A stretch of DNA of 64,000 nt, from contig NZ_RCHN01000015.1 of the NCBI RefSeq assembly GCF_003671495.1, positions 62,001 to 126,000 on the forward strand, read 5' to 3'. Below, one piece after another: positions 38,276 through 47,690 of the stretch. The position numbers and the translations under genes were made by a program. Under the pieces are notes generated by a model. The model had not been told where the DNA came from. It was given only the letters and a program-made list of their open reading frames with translations, and searched no databases. How positions within the stretch are numbered: the stretch's first letter is position 1; each line of letters starts with the position of its first letter. Source of the stretch: Ketobacter sp. GTDB lineage: Bacteria; Pseudomonadota; Gammaproteobacteria; Pseudomonadales; Ketobacteraceae.

Positions 38276-38616
38276 CACTCCACCTCCATCGCTTTGATTC
38301 GCATTTGATCCCCACCGGTTACCTGCAGCCCATACGCGCCGCAATGGGGGCAACAGCTGTATCGATCCGTCAACAATACGGTTTTGTCGCAGGGTACGCA
38401 GCGGGCCTCGCCGGGGGGCTCCACTATGTCCAACTCCGCCCCGGCCAAAATCGTGTTGGGTGCCACCGCCTCAAAACAGAAACGCAGGGCATCGATCTCG
38501 ACTCCGGCCAGGGCGCCGATCTCCAGCTGCAGCCAGGTCACCCGCATGAACGGCTCCCGGGCCGCCTCGGCTTCCACAATCTGCAGAATAGATTCGCATA
38601 AGGACATTTCATGCAT
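38275..38616 (-). CDS. hypA: Hydrogenase nickel chaperone HypA
   Basis: 113 residues. It begins [10 protein letters not shown], with His2 as the nickel ligand. It has the zinc site in two CxxC motifs, CVPC (near 73) and CPHC (near 89), the usual arrangement. HypA delivers nickel to the hydrogenase large subunit with HypB. It is the first gene of a tightly overlapping hypABFCDE run. No good Shine-Dalgarno is visible before the ATG, and a predicted promoter lies only about 11 bases upstream of the start codon. Confidence 0.95.
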   Translation of the reverse strand: MHEMSLCESILQIVEAEAAREPFMRVTWLQLEIGALAGVEIDALRFCFEAVAPNTILAGAELDIVEPPGEARCVPCDKTVLLTDRYSCCPHCGAYGLQVTGGDQMRIKAMEVE

Positions 38617-38633
38617 AAGGCAGAGCCGTCATC

Positions 38634-38662
38634 TGTATATCGCTAACCTGTATACACTCAAA
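38634..38662 (-). promoter_or_regulatory. Predicted sigma70-type promoter of the hyp operon
   Basis: On the minus strand TTTGAG (38662-38657) and TATACA (38639-38634) are separated by exactly 17 bases. The predicted start is near 38627, giving a leader of about 11 bases before hypA. The -10 is close to consensus; the -35 is weaker. No sigma54 GG-N10-GC promoter was noticed. Confidence 0.45.
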
Positions 38663-38722
38663 CAGTAATGCTCTGATGTTACCCGATCTGCCAATCCAAG
38701 ACTAACCCGATCCGGATACAGG

Positions 38723-38767
38723 GGAAGTGACTTAATGGTGGAAGTGACTTATTGGGGGAAGTGACTA
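38723..38767. repeat. Three direct repeats of GGAAGTGACTT with a 17-base period
   Basis: Copies begin at 38723, 38740 and 38757. The last overlaps the stop codon of the sensor kinase gene and ends in A instead of T. They lie about 60-140 bases upstream of the predicted hyp promoter. The exact period suggests either a regulator array or a recent tandem duplication. Confidence 0.75.
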
Positions 38768-40189
38768 GTCGGAGAGATGAATGGTCAACAGCACAGATAA
38801 CCCGCCCAGATCCTGGCTGTCGCCCAGTTCAATATCGATTCCCAGCAGATCCACGATCCGCTTGACGATGGCAAGCCCAAGCCCGGCACCGGGTTCCACG
38901 GCATCGGGCATGCGATAAAAGCGATCAAAGATCAACGCCCGTTGCGCCATCGGCACCCCTTGCCCGCTGTCTTCCACCGACAGCCGGATCTGCTGGTTCT
39001 GCAGCTCAACCCGCACCTGCACCGTGCCCTCGGCCGGCGCATACTTGATGGCGTTTTCGATCAGGTTTTTCAGCACCACCGACAGCAACTGCGGAACCGT
39101 GTTCAATGGCAGGGATTCCTGCTCCGTGGCCAGTTCAAACTGGATACGCTTGGCGTTGGCCAGGGGATACAGGGCGGCCATTTCCTCCCGCAACAGGGCG
39201 ATCAGATCCACCGTCTGTGGCTGGTAGGAAAGGTCCGTTTGCTCCAGTTTGCTCAGGGTCAACAGCTGCTCCATCAAGCGGCTGGCCCGGTCCACCCCCT
39301 GGTTCAGCTCTTGCAGATACTGCTCCCGCTCCGTCTCGTCGCTGGCATTCAGTGCATTCTGTACATTGAGTTTCAGCACCGCCACCGGGGTACGCATTTC
39401 ATGGGAGGCCAACGCCGTAAAACGTCGCTCCAATTCAATGGAGTGTTTCACCTGATCAAACAGGTGATTCAGCGCCTGCACCACCGGACGAATCTCCTCC
39501 GGGGTGGCCTCCATCTGGATGGGAGTCAGATTATCCTGCCCCCGGCGGCGGATGTTGCTGGCCAACTCCCGCAGCGGCTGCAGGCCCTTTTTCAGCACCC
39601 ACAGTAACAACAGCAACAGCAAGGGCAGGATGATCAGCAACGGCACCATATAACTGGCCAGAATTTCCTCCGCCAGTTCATCCCGAATGTCGGCGCGCTC
39701 CCCGGCGGTAAAGCTGTAGTCACCATCCTTGAGGGTGAACAGATACCATAGATAGCCGTCCACCATTACCTCAGAAAACCCTTGCATGGGAATGGCGTCC
39801 AGTCGCAGCATGGACTCCTCAGACTCGAACAGGACCTGATCCTGCTTGCGCACCTGGAACAACACTTTGCGTTCGTAACGGTGGCCAAAACGGGTGCGCT
39901 CTTCATTGGAATCCACCGTCGGAGGATCATCACCATCGAGCGGAATGCCAATGAGAGGGGAACCTTTGACAGGGGAAAAGGTTTTGAATTCTTCTTCCAG
40001 TGAGGTATGGCGGCTGCCGACCCGTTCAAAGGAGGATTTCAATAAGCGGGCCGTCTGTGCCAGTTCCGCATCAAACAACTCCCCCACTTCATGGCGGGCC
40101 TCAAAATAACTCGCCGTCATGGCCAGCAGAAACGCAGTGATCAACACCACTGACACCATCACCATGAGAAAACGACGAATGGACTGCAT
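38765..40189 (-). CDS. QseC/PmrB-like sensor histidine kinase
   Basis: 474 residues. The first membrane helix is near 7-28. A periplasmic sensing domain of about 145 residues follows, then a second helix near 178-198 (MVPLLIILPLLLLLLLWV) and a short HAMP-like linker. The phospho-acceptor His is in ALASHEMRTPVAVL. The ATPase motifs are NLIENAIKYAP, VEDSGQGVP and GAGLGLAIVKRIV. It belongs to the QseC/PmrB/TctE group. It overlaps the response regulator stop by one base and probably controls the adjacent operon. The signal is unknown. Confidence 0.9.
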   Translation of the reverse strand: MQSIRRFLMVMVSVVLITAFLLAMTASYFEARHEVGELFDAELAQTARLLKSSFERVGSRHTSLEEEFKTFSPVKGSPLIGIPLDGDDPPTVDSNEERTRFGHRYERKVLFQVRKQDQVLFESEESMLRLDAIPMQGFSEVMVDGYLWYLFTLKDGDYSFTAGERADIRDELAEEILASYMVPLLIILPLLLLLLLWVLKKGLQPLRELASNIRRRGQDNLTPIQMEATPEEIRPVVQALNHLFDQVKHSIELERRFTALASHEMRTPVAVLKLNVQNALNASDETEREQYLQELNQGVDRASRLMEQLLTLSKLEQTDLSYQPQTVDLIALLREEMAALYPLANAKRIQFELATEQESLPLNTVPQLLSVVLKNLIENAIKYAPAEGTVQVRVELQNQQIRLSVEDSGQGVPMAQRALIFDRFYRMPDAVEPGAGLGLAIVKRIVDLLGIDIELGDSQDLGGLSVLLTIHLSD

Positions 40190-40848
40190 CAGGCTTTCTC
40201 AACCAGATAGCCAACACCACGGATGGTTCGAATCAGGTCGTTGTAGAATTTTTTACGCAGGTGATGGACATGGACTTCGATGGCATTGCTGGCCACATCC
40301 TGCCCCATCTCATACACCGCGGACTCCAGCTGATCCCGGGTGAGCACCCGGCCGGTATTGGACAGCAGCTCCTGCAGCAGCAGATACTCCCGCCGCGGCA
40401 GGGTGACGTCCGCCCCGTGGTAAGTCACACCCATGGAATCCGGGTGCAGGGTGATGTCCCGGTATTGAATGGTTTTTTCCGCCCGCCCGGAACGGCGACG
40501 CAACAGAGCGCGGATACGTGCCATCAACTCATTGGCATCAAAGGGCTTGGACAGGTAATCGTCCGCCCCCAGATCCAGCCCCCCCACCCGGTCAGCAATG
40601 CTGTCGCGGGCGGTGAGAATGATGACCGGGGTGGTGGAACCGGAACGACGCATCAACTGCAGCACATCGGTGCCGTCCATGTCCGGCAGGCCCAGGTCCA
40701 ATACCACAATGTCATATTCCTCTTCTTCCAGACACTGGAGGGCACTCTGACCGGCGGACATCCAATCCACGGAGTAGCCCTCCTTTTTCAAGCCTGCCAG
40801 GATTGCGCGTCCCAGCATGGCATCATCCTCTACCAGCAGTAGCCGCAT
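40189..40848 (-). CDS. OmpR-family response regulator, QseB/PmrA-like
   Basis: 219 residues. The receiver domain has the acidic pair EDD at 7-9, phospho-Asp51 in VVLDLGLPDMDG, Thr in LTAR and Lys in SKPF. The C-terminal winged helix (LTRDQLES, then NAIEVHVHHLRKKF and IRTIRGVGYLVEK) is OmpR-type. Close relatives QseB and PmrA bind tandem CTTAA-type half-sites; such half-sites are present at 45216-45253 upstream of the first gene in this run. It sits 50 bases after the TPR gene, across a 15-base tandem repeat. Confidence 0.93.
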   Translation of the reverse strand: MRLLLVEDDAMLGRAILAGLKKEGYSVDWMSAGQSALQCLEEEEYDIVVLDLGLPDMDGTDVLQLMRRSGSTTPVIILTARDSIADRVGGLDLGADDYLSKPFDANELMARIRALLRRRSGRAEKTIQYRDITLHPDSMGVTYHGADVTLPRREYLLLQELLSNTGRVLTRDQLESAVYEMGQDVASNAIEVHVHHLRKKFYNDLIRTIRGVGYLVEKA

Positions 40849-40864
40849 TGAATCGCCTTACCTT

Positions 40865-40903
40865 AACCTTACTTGAATTAACCTTACTTGAATTAACCTT
40901 ACT
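40865..40903. repeat. 15-base tandem repeat before the response regulator
   Basis: AACCTTACTTGAATT occurs twice exactly (40865-40879, 40880-40894), with a partial third copy (40895-40903) that includes the stop codon of the TPR gene. On the minus strand each copy supplies a TAAGG, so the array could give multiple ribosome-binding sites for the regulator. Confidence 0.8.
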
Positions 40904-41552
40904 TTAATTTTTTCTCTACCTGTTGCAGCTTGACCATGATCTCGTGACGACGGCCTTCGTCCGCCACCAGTCGATGGGCCCGGGGAGCCGCCTGCATCGC
41001 CTTCTCGAAGTATACTTTAGCTTGCCGGTAGTCGCCCTCTTCCATCAGGTAGTCGGCGTAAAAATAGTTGCTGTCAATACCGTCCGGATTGATCTGAATC
41101 GCCTGTTCCAGTAACGCGCGGGCTTTTTTGTCATCACCAAACGCGATGGGCCATCCCGGCACCTGATAATACAGGCTGCCCAACGAAGTGTAGGCAGATC
41201 CCGATAACGCGGCGGGATCGATGTTCAGGGCATGCTCGAACAGTGCTTTGGCTTCTTTCACCAGGCCCAGCGCCCCCAGGCCACCACGGGCACCGGCCCA
41301 GGTGGATACGATAATCCCCTTCCAGATAAGCGGTTCCGGCCGTTGCGGATACGCCTGCACCATGCGCTCCGCCGTCACCGCCAGCGCTTCAAAGGCCTTC
41401 TCGCGATCGGCGGGGGGCATCTCATAGTGAATGTGGGCCCACTCAGTCTGTAATGACAGAAGTTGTTCATCAAAGCCGGTGGTAGCCGCCATGGCCTGTG
41501 AACCCAACCACAACATAAATGTCGAACACAGCAGTACTTGTTTGAGGTTCAT
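40899..41552 (-). CDS. Exported TPR-repeat protein
   Basis: 217 residues with a signal peptide (cleavage near SQAMA-AT at about 22-23). The mature part holds tetratricopeptide-like helices: ALFEHALNIDPAAL, SLGSLYY, ARALLEQAIQINPDG, YADYLMEEGDYRQAKVYFEKAMQAAP. It is predicted periplasmic and to act as a protein-binding scaffold. It lies between the SDR gene and the two-component genes with short gaps, so it is part of the same operon. Its exact role is unknown. Confidence 0.8.
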   Translation of the reverse strand: MNLKQVLLCSTFMLWLGSQAMAATTGFDEQLLSLQTEWAHIHYEMPPADREKAFEALAVTAERMVQAYPQRPEPLIWKGIIVSTWAGARGGLGALGLVKEAKALFEHALNIDPAALSGSAYTSLGSLYYQVPGWPIAFGDDKKARALLEQAIQINPDGIDSNYFYADYLMEEGDYRQAKVYFEKAMQAAPRAHRLVADEGRRHEIMVKLQQVEKKLK

Positions 41553-41569
41553 GTCTCTATCCTCTTGCG

Positions 41570-42382
41570 TTAGATACCATTTTTGCAGTTACGTTTCATA
41601 TAGCGCTGCACGGTGGGAAGCTGTTTGATCAGCGCCTTGTCCACCAGGCTGGAAAACACGCCATTGATGATCACAAACCATTTCTCCGGCCAGCCCAAAA
41701 ACAGCTTGAAACGGTTATTGGCAATCGCCTGCACCAATTGATCCGCCACCCATTGCGGCTCATCCATGGCCACCCCCAATTCCTGATTCATGTCCGTTAC
41801 CGCCTGCTCATTCATGGCCGTACGCGTGGCCCGGGGGGCCACATAGAAGACGCGGACCCGGGTATCCGCCAGCTCCCGGCGCAAAGCCTCGCTATAGCCA
41901 CGCACTCCGAATTTACTGGCGCAGTAAGCCGCAAAGCCGGGGTAGCCGATGCTGCCGAAGGTGGAGCCGATGATCACCACTGCCGCTTCCGGGCGTTGTT
42001 TCAGGGCGGGCAACAACGCCGTGGTCAACAGCAGGGTGCCTTTCAGGTTAATGTCGATCAGACTGGCCAATTGTTCTGTGCTCTGGGTATCGCAGGCGGA
42101 AAACTGATTCACACCGGCACCGTTGATCAGCACGTCGATATCGGGATGCCGGGCCAGCAAGGCCCTGGCCTGCTCCGTTAACTGGGGCGACCCCAAATCC
42201 AGAGGCCCTACATCAATGTGCACACCCTCTTTTGCCAGTACGGTTTTGAGCTGGTTCAACGCCGCGATATCGCGGCCTGCCAACACCAAGGACGCGCCCT
42301 GCTGCAGCAACGCTTCGGCGATGGCCTTACCAATCCCGCCGCTGGCGCCGGTCAACAGGACTTTCTTATCACGCAGCTGCAT
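41570..42382 (-). CDS. Short-chain dehydrogenase/reductase
   Basis: 270 residues. The NAD(P)-binding TGASGGIG motif is at the N-terminus, with NGAGVN in the middle, the catalytic Ser in IIGSTFGSIGYPG, and YCASK (Tyr-x-x-x-Lys). The C-terminal about 50 residues carry a hydrophobic stretch (WPEKWFVIINGVFSSLV) that may touch the membrane. The substrate is unknown; the neighbours suggest reduction or oxidation of a fatty-acid-derived product. The ATG at 42382 has AGGAG 7 bases upstream and overlaps the preceding ligase gene by 14 bases. Confidence 0.88.
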   Translation of the reverse strand: MQLRDKKVLLTGASGGIGKAIAEALLQQGASLVLAGRDIAALNQLKTVLAKEGVHIDVGPLDLGSPQLTEQARALLARHPDIDVLINGAGVNQFSACDTQSTEQLASLIDINLKGTLLLTTALLPALKQRPEAAVVIIGSTFGSIGYPGFAAYCASKFGVRGYSEALRRELADTRVRVFYVAPRATRTAMNEQAVTDMNQELGVAMDEPQWVADQLVQAIANNRFKLFLGWPEKWFVIINGVFSSLVDKALIKQLPTVQRYMKRNCKNGI

Positions 42383-44513
42383 GGCTGGACTCCTGTGATT
42401 GCTGTTCCGGTTGAGTGCTAGCAAGCGGAATGCTGCGCAACATGTCCCCATAGAGTCGATACACCACATTGGCGCTGTGAACGATCGCCTGCTGATCCTT
42501 GAGGTCCGTCACCTTATCCATCAGATTGCGGAAGAAATCGAAGTGACTCTGATCCAGTTCACCGTGGGAGTACAGATAACTGAACGCCTGATTGGGCAAA
42601 TCCAGCTTCTGCTGCACGATCTTGCCCATCTGGGTGGCCAGCTTGATGCTGGTGCCCTCCAACACCATCACCATGCCAAAAAAGGCCATGGGGTTCTGGC
42701 GCTGAATCTGGTCATACAGGAATGCCACCATCAGTTCGATCGCCATGTCCGGTTGGTCGTTACGCACCTTCTCCTTGTCACCACCACAGGCGGCGATGTC
42801 ATTCAGAATCCATTCCTGGTGGCCGTACTCATCCTCGATGTATTCCGCCAATGCCTCACGCACCCACTCTTTCTCCTGGGGCAGGCGCCCTCCACAGGCC
42901 ATCATCAAGGGCACTGTGTGCTTGACATGGTGGTAAGCCTGCTCCAGAAAAAACTGATACCCCGCCAACTGAAAGCGGCCCTCGGGCACCGCCTGGATGA
43001 CCGGAGCCGACAACAGGTATTCGCGGGCGGCCGTTGTGAGTGTGGTGAGTTGTTCAAAAAAGCTCATGGAGTGTTCTCCCTGTGACCTGAGATAGTGTTG
43101 TTCAATGACGTTGCGACAATTGCGGCCGTTGGCGGTGGCCATGCCGTTGTTGACAGAAAACGGTTCAACAGTGGGTATTAAAATGCTGACGCGGGCATAG
43201 TCCGGCAGCTGTTGATTGGCCTCTGCCACAGCACTTTCCACAGCTTGCCAGTCGAATCCCGACCGGGGCGTGAGGATGGCAACGTTCTCCGCCATGGCCT
43301 CCCCAAACACAGCAGCCTGGGCAATGGCCGGGCGGGCGGTGAGTTCCGCTTCCACCCATTCCGGATTGACGTTGCGGCCAAAGGCGGTGATGAACAGGTG
43401 CTTCTTACGCCCGGATATATGGACAAATCCGTCTGCATCCATCCAGCCCAGATCGCCGGTGGCGATGGGGCCGCAAACTTCTTCCTCACCCAGATAACCC
43501 AGCATGCCGTTGCCACGCACCAGTAACTCGCCGGCATCGGTAAACGTCAGCGACACGTGGGACAAGTGTTTGCCCACTGATCCAATGCGTCGGGCGCTGG
43601 GCCGGTTCAGGCACACCACCGAGCCACACTCTGACAACCCGTAGCCTTCGTATACGGGCAGCTGCAGCGCCAGAGCCCGCTGCAACAGGTCGGCCGAGAC
43701 CTTGCCACCGCCCACCGCGATAAATTTGAAATGCTGCGGTACCGGCAGGCCGTGCTCACAGGCGGACACCAGCGCCATCAATAACTGGGGCACCAGGATA
43801 CAGGCGTCCGGGCGCAGGCTTTGGAGCTGCTGAAAAAAGGCAAACACATTGAATTGGTTGGCACCGTTGAAGCCCAGATCAGCCAGGTTTCGAACCTGCA
43901 CCGTCACCTGTTGCAACAGGGGCGCATAGAGTCCGGCCACATTTTCCAACAAAGTGGCATAGGGCAGCACACCCAGATGACAAGTCACCTGCACCTCGGC
44001 CATGGCTTCGGCGATGGCCACTGCAGTGGCCTCCAGGCTCGCGAGTGAGAGCCGCACACCTTTGGGTGTACCGGTACTGCCGGATGTAAACGTCACCTTC
44101 TCATAGTGTTCGACCACCGGCCTGGGATTCCGCAACACAGCCAGCGCCACGCCGCTCTCCGGGATACGCTGCGGCCCATGATGAAACGCTCTCACTGCGT
44201 CTTCGTCGCCGATCACCAGATCAATTGCCGCCTGTTCAAACACATGATCGATCTGCTGCCGGGAGAAGAACGGGGGAATCGGTACCACCCGAACCTTCAG
44301 CCCCATCAACGCCAGATCACAGACAATCCATTGCAGCCGGTTATCGCCCACCAGCGCGATCGCTGCTCCCTCGAACTGAGTTAACGCGCCCCGCACGGCC
44401 TGTACCCGATCCTGAAGTTCTCGCCAGGTGAGTCGACTGTCCGCATCCTGCAACGCAAAGGCGTCAGCGCGCTGATGAGCCAACCAATCCAACTGCTCAA
44501 GCAATAAGGACAT
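42369..44513 (-). CDS. AMP-binding acyl ligase fused to a haem-oxygenase-like diiron oxidase-type domain
   Basis: 714 residues. Residues 1-475 form an ANL adenylating enzyme: FTSGSTGTPKGV, GYGLSECG, ATGDLGWMDADGF and SGRKKHLF are visible. The usual A10 lysine region reads NNGMATANGRNCRN, without the expected Lys. Residues 483-714 are all-helical and resemble the haem-oxygenase-like (TenA/HDO) fold: ALAEYIEDEYGHQEW and SHGELDQSHFDFF fit the E-x6-H and H-x3-D-x2-H metal ligands of diiron oxidases. An internal ATG at 43067 has GGAG 8 bases upstream, so the oxidase part could also be made alone. The start at 44513 has GGAGG. Function: probably activates and then oxidises an acyl substrate. Confidence 0.82.
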   Translation of the reverse strand: MSLLLEQLDWLAHQRADAFALQDADSRLTWRELQDRVQAVRGALTQFEGAAIALVGDNRLQWIVCDLALMGLKVRVVPIPPFFSRQQIDHVFEQAAIDLVIGDEDAVRAFHHGPQRIPESGVALAVLRNPRPVVEHYEKVTFTSGSTGTPKGVRLSLASLEATAVAIAEAMAEVQVTCHLGVLPYATLLENVAGLYAPLLQQVTVQVRNLADLGFNGANQFNVFAFFQQLQSLRPDACILVPQLLMALVSACEHGLPVPQHFKFIAVGGGKVSADLLQRALALQLPVYEGYGLSECGSVVCLNRPSARRIGSVGKHLSHVSLTFTDAGELLVRGNGMLGYLGEEEVCGPIATGDLGWMDADGFVHISGRKKHLFITAFGRNVNPEWVEAELTARPAIAQAAVFGEAMAENVAILTPRSGFDWQAVESAVAEANQQLPDYARVSILIPTVEPFSVNNGMATANGRNCRNVIEQHYLRSQGEHSMSFFEQLTTLTTAAREYLLSAPVIQAVPEGRFQLAGYQFFLEQAYHHVKHTVPLMMACGGRLPQEKEWVREALAEYIEDEYGHQEWILNDIAACGGDKEKVRNDQPDMAIELMVAFLYDQIQRQNPMAFFGMVMVLEGTSIKLATQMGKIVQQKLDLPNQAFSYLYSHGELDQSHFDFFRNLMDKVTDLKDQQAIVHSANVVYRLYGDMLRSIPLASTQPEQQSQESSHAAA

Positions 44514-45168
44514 CGCGCACCTCCACTGTTTTGAAGTGACAGCGCTGTAACAACCCGGTTTGTGCCACCCGGCGCAATCCGGCCACAATCTCACCCACCA
44601 TCACCGTCGGTTGGTGCTCGTAATAGCGCCCCCACTCCGCCCCGCCACCGGGCAAACGCTCCGGCTGCGCTAACATGATTTCAAACGGTTGGATGCCCAG
44701 CCGGTGAAACACATTGGCCACGTCCGCGGTTCCGGTACAGGCCAGCCAGCGGGCACCCCACTCCTGCAGCACCGCCGCCAACACCGCAAAAAAACAGCGA
44801 CTGATACCGCGCTGCCCTCCGGCCAGGTTGCCCACTTCGATCACATCCCGGCGCGCACAGGGCATGCGACTCAGGCGGCTGATCTCCAGCTCGATGGATT
44901 GGTTCAGGTAGTGCTCCAGGAACAGCTTTTCTGTTTGGGCACTGCGCACTCCGATGGCCGCCAGGATCTCACCACCGGCCGCCTCCAAACTGATTAAGGT
45001 GGGCAAAAAACTGTGCACCAGGGCGCCATGCACCTTGCGAAACCGGGCCGCAATAAACCGCTCCACACGACTGCGGCCTTCATGCCAGGGAAGATAGCCC
45101 ACCACTTTCAGCGACCGGCCGCCTAACGAAATCTCAGCAAATACCTGGTTGGGAACAACAATCGCCAC
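44497..45168 (-). CDS. Thermostable hemolysin family protein (GNAT-like)
   Basis: 223 residues matching the Vibrio thermostable (delta-VPH) hemolysin family: SFLPTLISLEAAGGEILAAIGVR, LFLEHYLNQSIE, VIEVGNLAGG, ACTGTADVANVFHRLGI and WGRYYEHQP. The family has an acyltransferase-like (GNAT-type) core; true membrane lysis is doubtful and an N-acyltransferase role is plausible. The start is a GTG with GAGGG 8 bases upstream. It is the first gene of the six-gene operon, overlapping the ligase by 17 bases, and is preceded by phased CTTAAG repeats. Confidence 0.82.
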   Translation of the reverse strand: MAIVVPNQVFAEISLGGRSLKVVGYLPWHEGRSRVERFIAARFRKVHGALVHSFLPTLISLEAAGGEILAAIGVRSAQTEKLFLEHYLNQSIELEISRLSRMPCARRDVIEVGNLAGGQRGISRCFFAVLAAVLQEWGARWLACTGTADVANVFHRLGIQPFEIMLAQPERLPGGGAEWGRYYEHQPTVMVGEIVAGLRRVAQTGLLQRCHFKTVEVRDVLIA

Positions 45169-45215
45169 AACAGCACCCTCGGTAAGATTGGATGCTGTCA
45201 GGTTAGAGGGGATGA

Positions 45216-45253
45216 CTTAAAGGAATCTTAAGAAAGCTTAAGGAAAGCTTAAG
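45216..45253 (-). promoter_or_regulatory. Four phased CTTAAG-type half-sites, PmrA/QseB-like operator
   Basis: CTTAAG occurs at 45227, 45237 and 45248, and CTTAAA at 45216, with start-to-start spacing 11, 10 and 11 bases. That is one helical turn each. PmrA and QseB bind direct repeats of this kind (CTTAA-type half-sites with 5-base spacers). The array lies 48 bases upstream of the GTG start of the hemolysin-family gene, and a QseB/PmrA-like regulator is encoded in the same operon. Confidence 0.7.
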
Positions 45254-45269
45254 GCCGATAAAAAAGAGG

Positions 45270-45315
45270 AAAAAACCCGGACTCGATCACCGTTACGGTC
45301 ACTTATCCGGGGGTT
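45270..45315 (-). terminator. Intrinsic terminator of fadH
   Basis: On the minus strand, 25 bases after the fadH stop, a hairpin with an outer CCCGGA/TCCGGG stem and an inner ACCG/CGGT stem is followed by TTTTTT and a second T-rich stretch. Confidence 0.8.
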
Positions 45316-45339
45316 GTTTCATACGATTGAGTACCCGGC

Positions 45340-47361
<2,022 letters not shown>

Positions 47362-47508
47362 CTAACAGAACGTGATCTGAATGCGTGGAACAAAATGGCC
47401 GTGGTTACTGCAGCAATCCTAGCGCACCCGGCGGTATTCGGCAGCCTGGAATAGTAACCCGACTGCACAGTCTGATTGCTGCGACACCTGCGTCAACGGC
47501 ACGAACGA

Positions 47509-47620
47509 GTCAGAGGGTGGGAATCCGCTGTTTCGAACGTCAGCGGCCAAGGACGGCCGCTGCCGAGCGCACAGGGATGTGCTTGTAGCGTTTCGAAACA
47601 GCGGATTCCCACCCTCTGAC
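47509..47620. repeat. Cloverleaf-like inverted repeat element
   Basis: A perfect 29-base inverted repeat (47509-47537 with 47592-47620; arms start GTCAGAGGGTGGGAATCC) encloses 54 bases. Inside are two further hairpins: CAGCGGCC/GGCCGCTG and GCACA/TGTGC. The whole folds as a three-way structure. It occupies most of the 338-base gap between fadH and the thiolase gene. Short open frames across it look like artefacts. It may be a dispersed REP/MITE-like element; the copy number cannot be seen here. Confidence 0.75.
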
Positions 47621-47642
47621 GTACTACGAAGCACCATCCCAA

Positions 47643-47670
47643 ACAAAAAAAGGCGGCCAAAAGCCGCCTT
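47643..47670 (-). terminator. Intrinsic terminator of the thiolase gene
   Basis: An 8-base-pair stem (AAGGCGGC/GCCGCCTT) with a 5-base loop is followed on the minus strand by seven Ts, 20 bases after the stop. Confidence 0.88.
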
Positions 47671-47690
47671 CTTCCCATTCCGAGAGAAAC

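Noticed and set aside
44497-45168. Calling this gene a true secreted hemolysin
   Set aside because: There is no signal peptide or pore-forming feature. The core looks acyltransferase-like and the neighbours are metabolic, so only the family name is kept.
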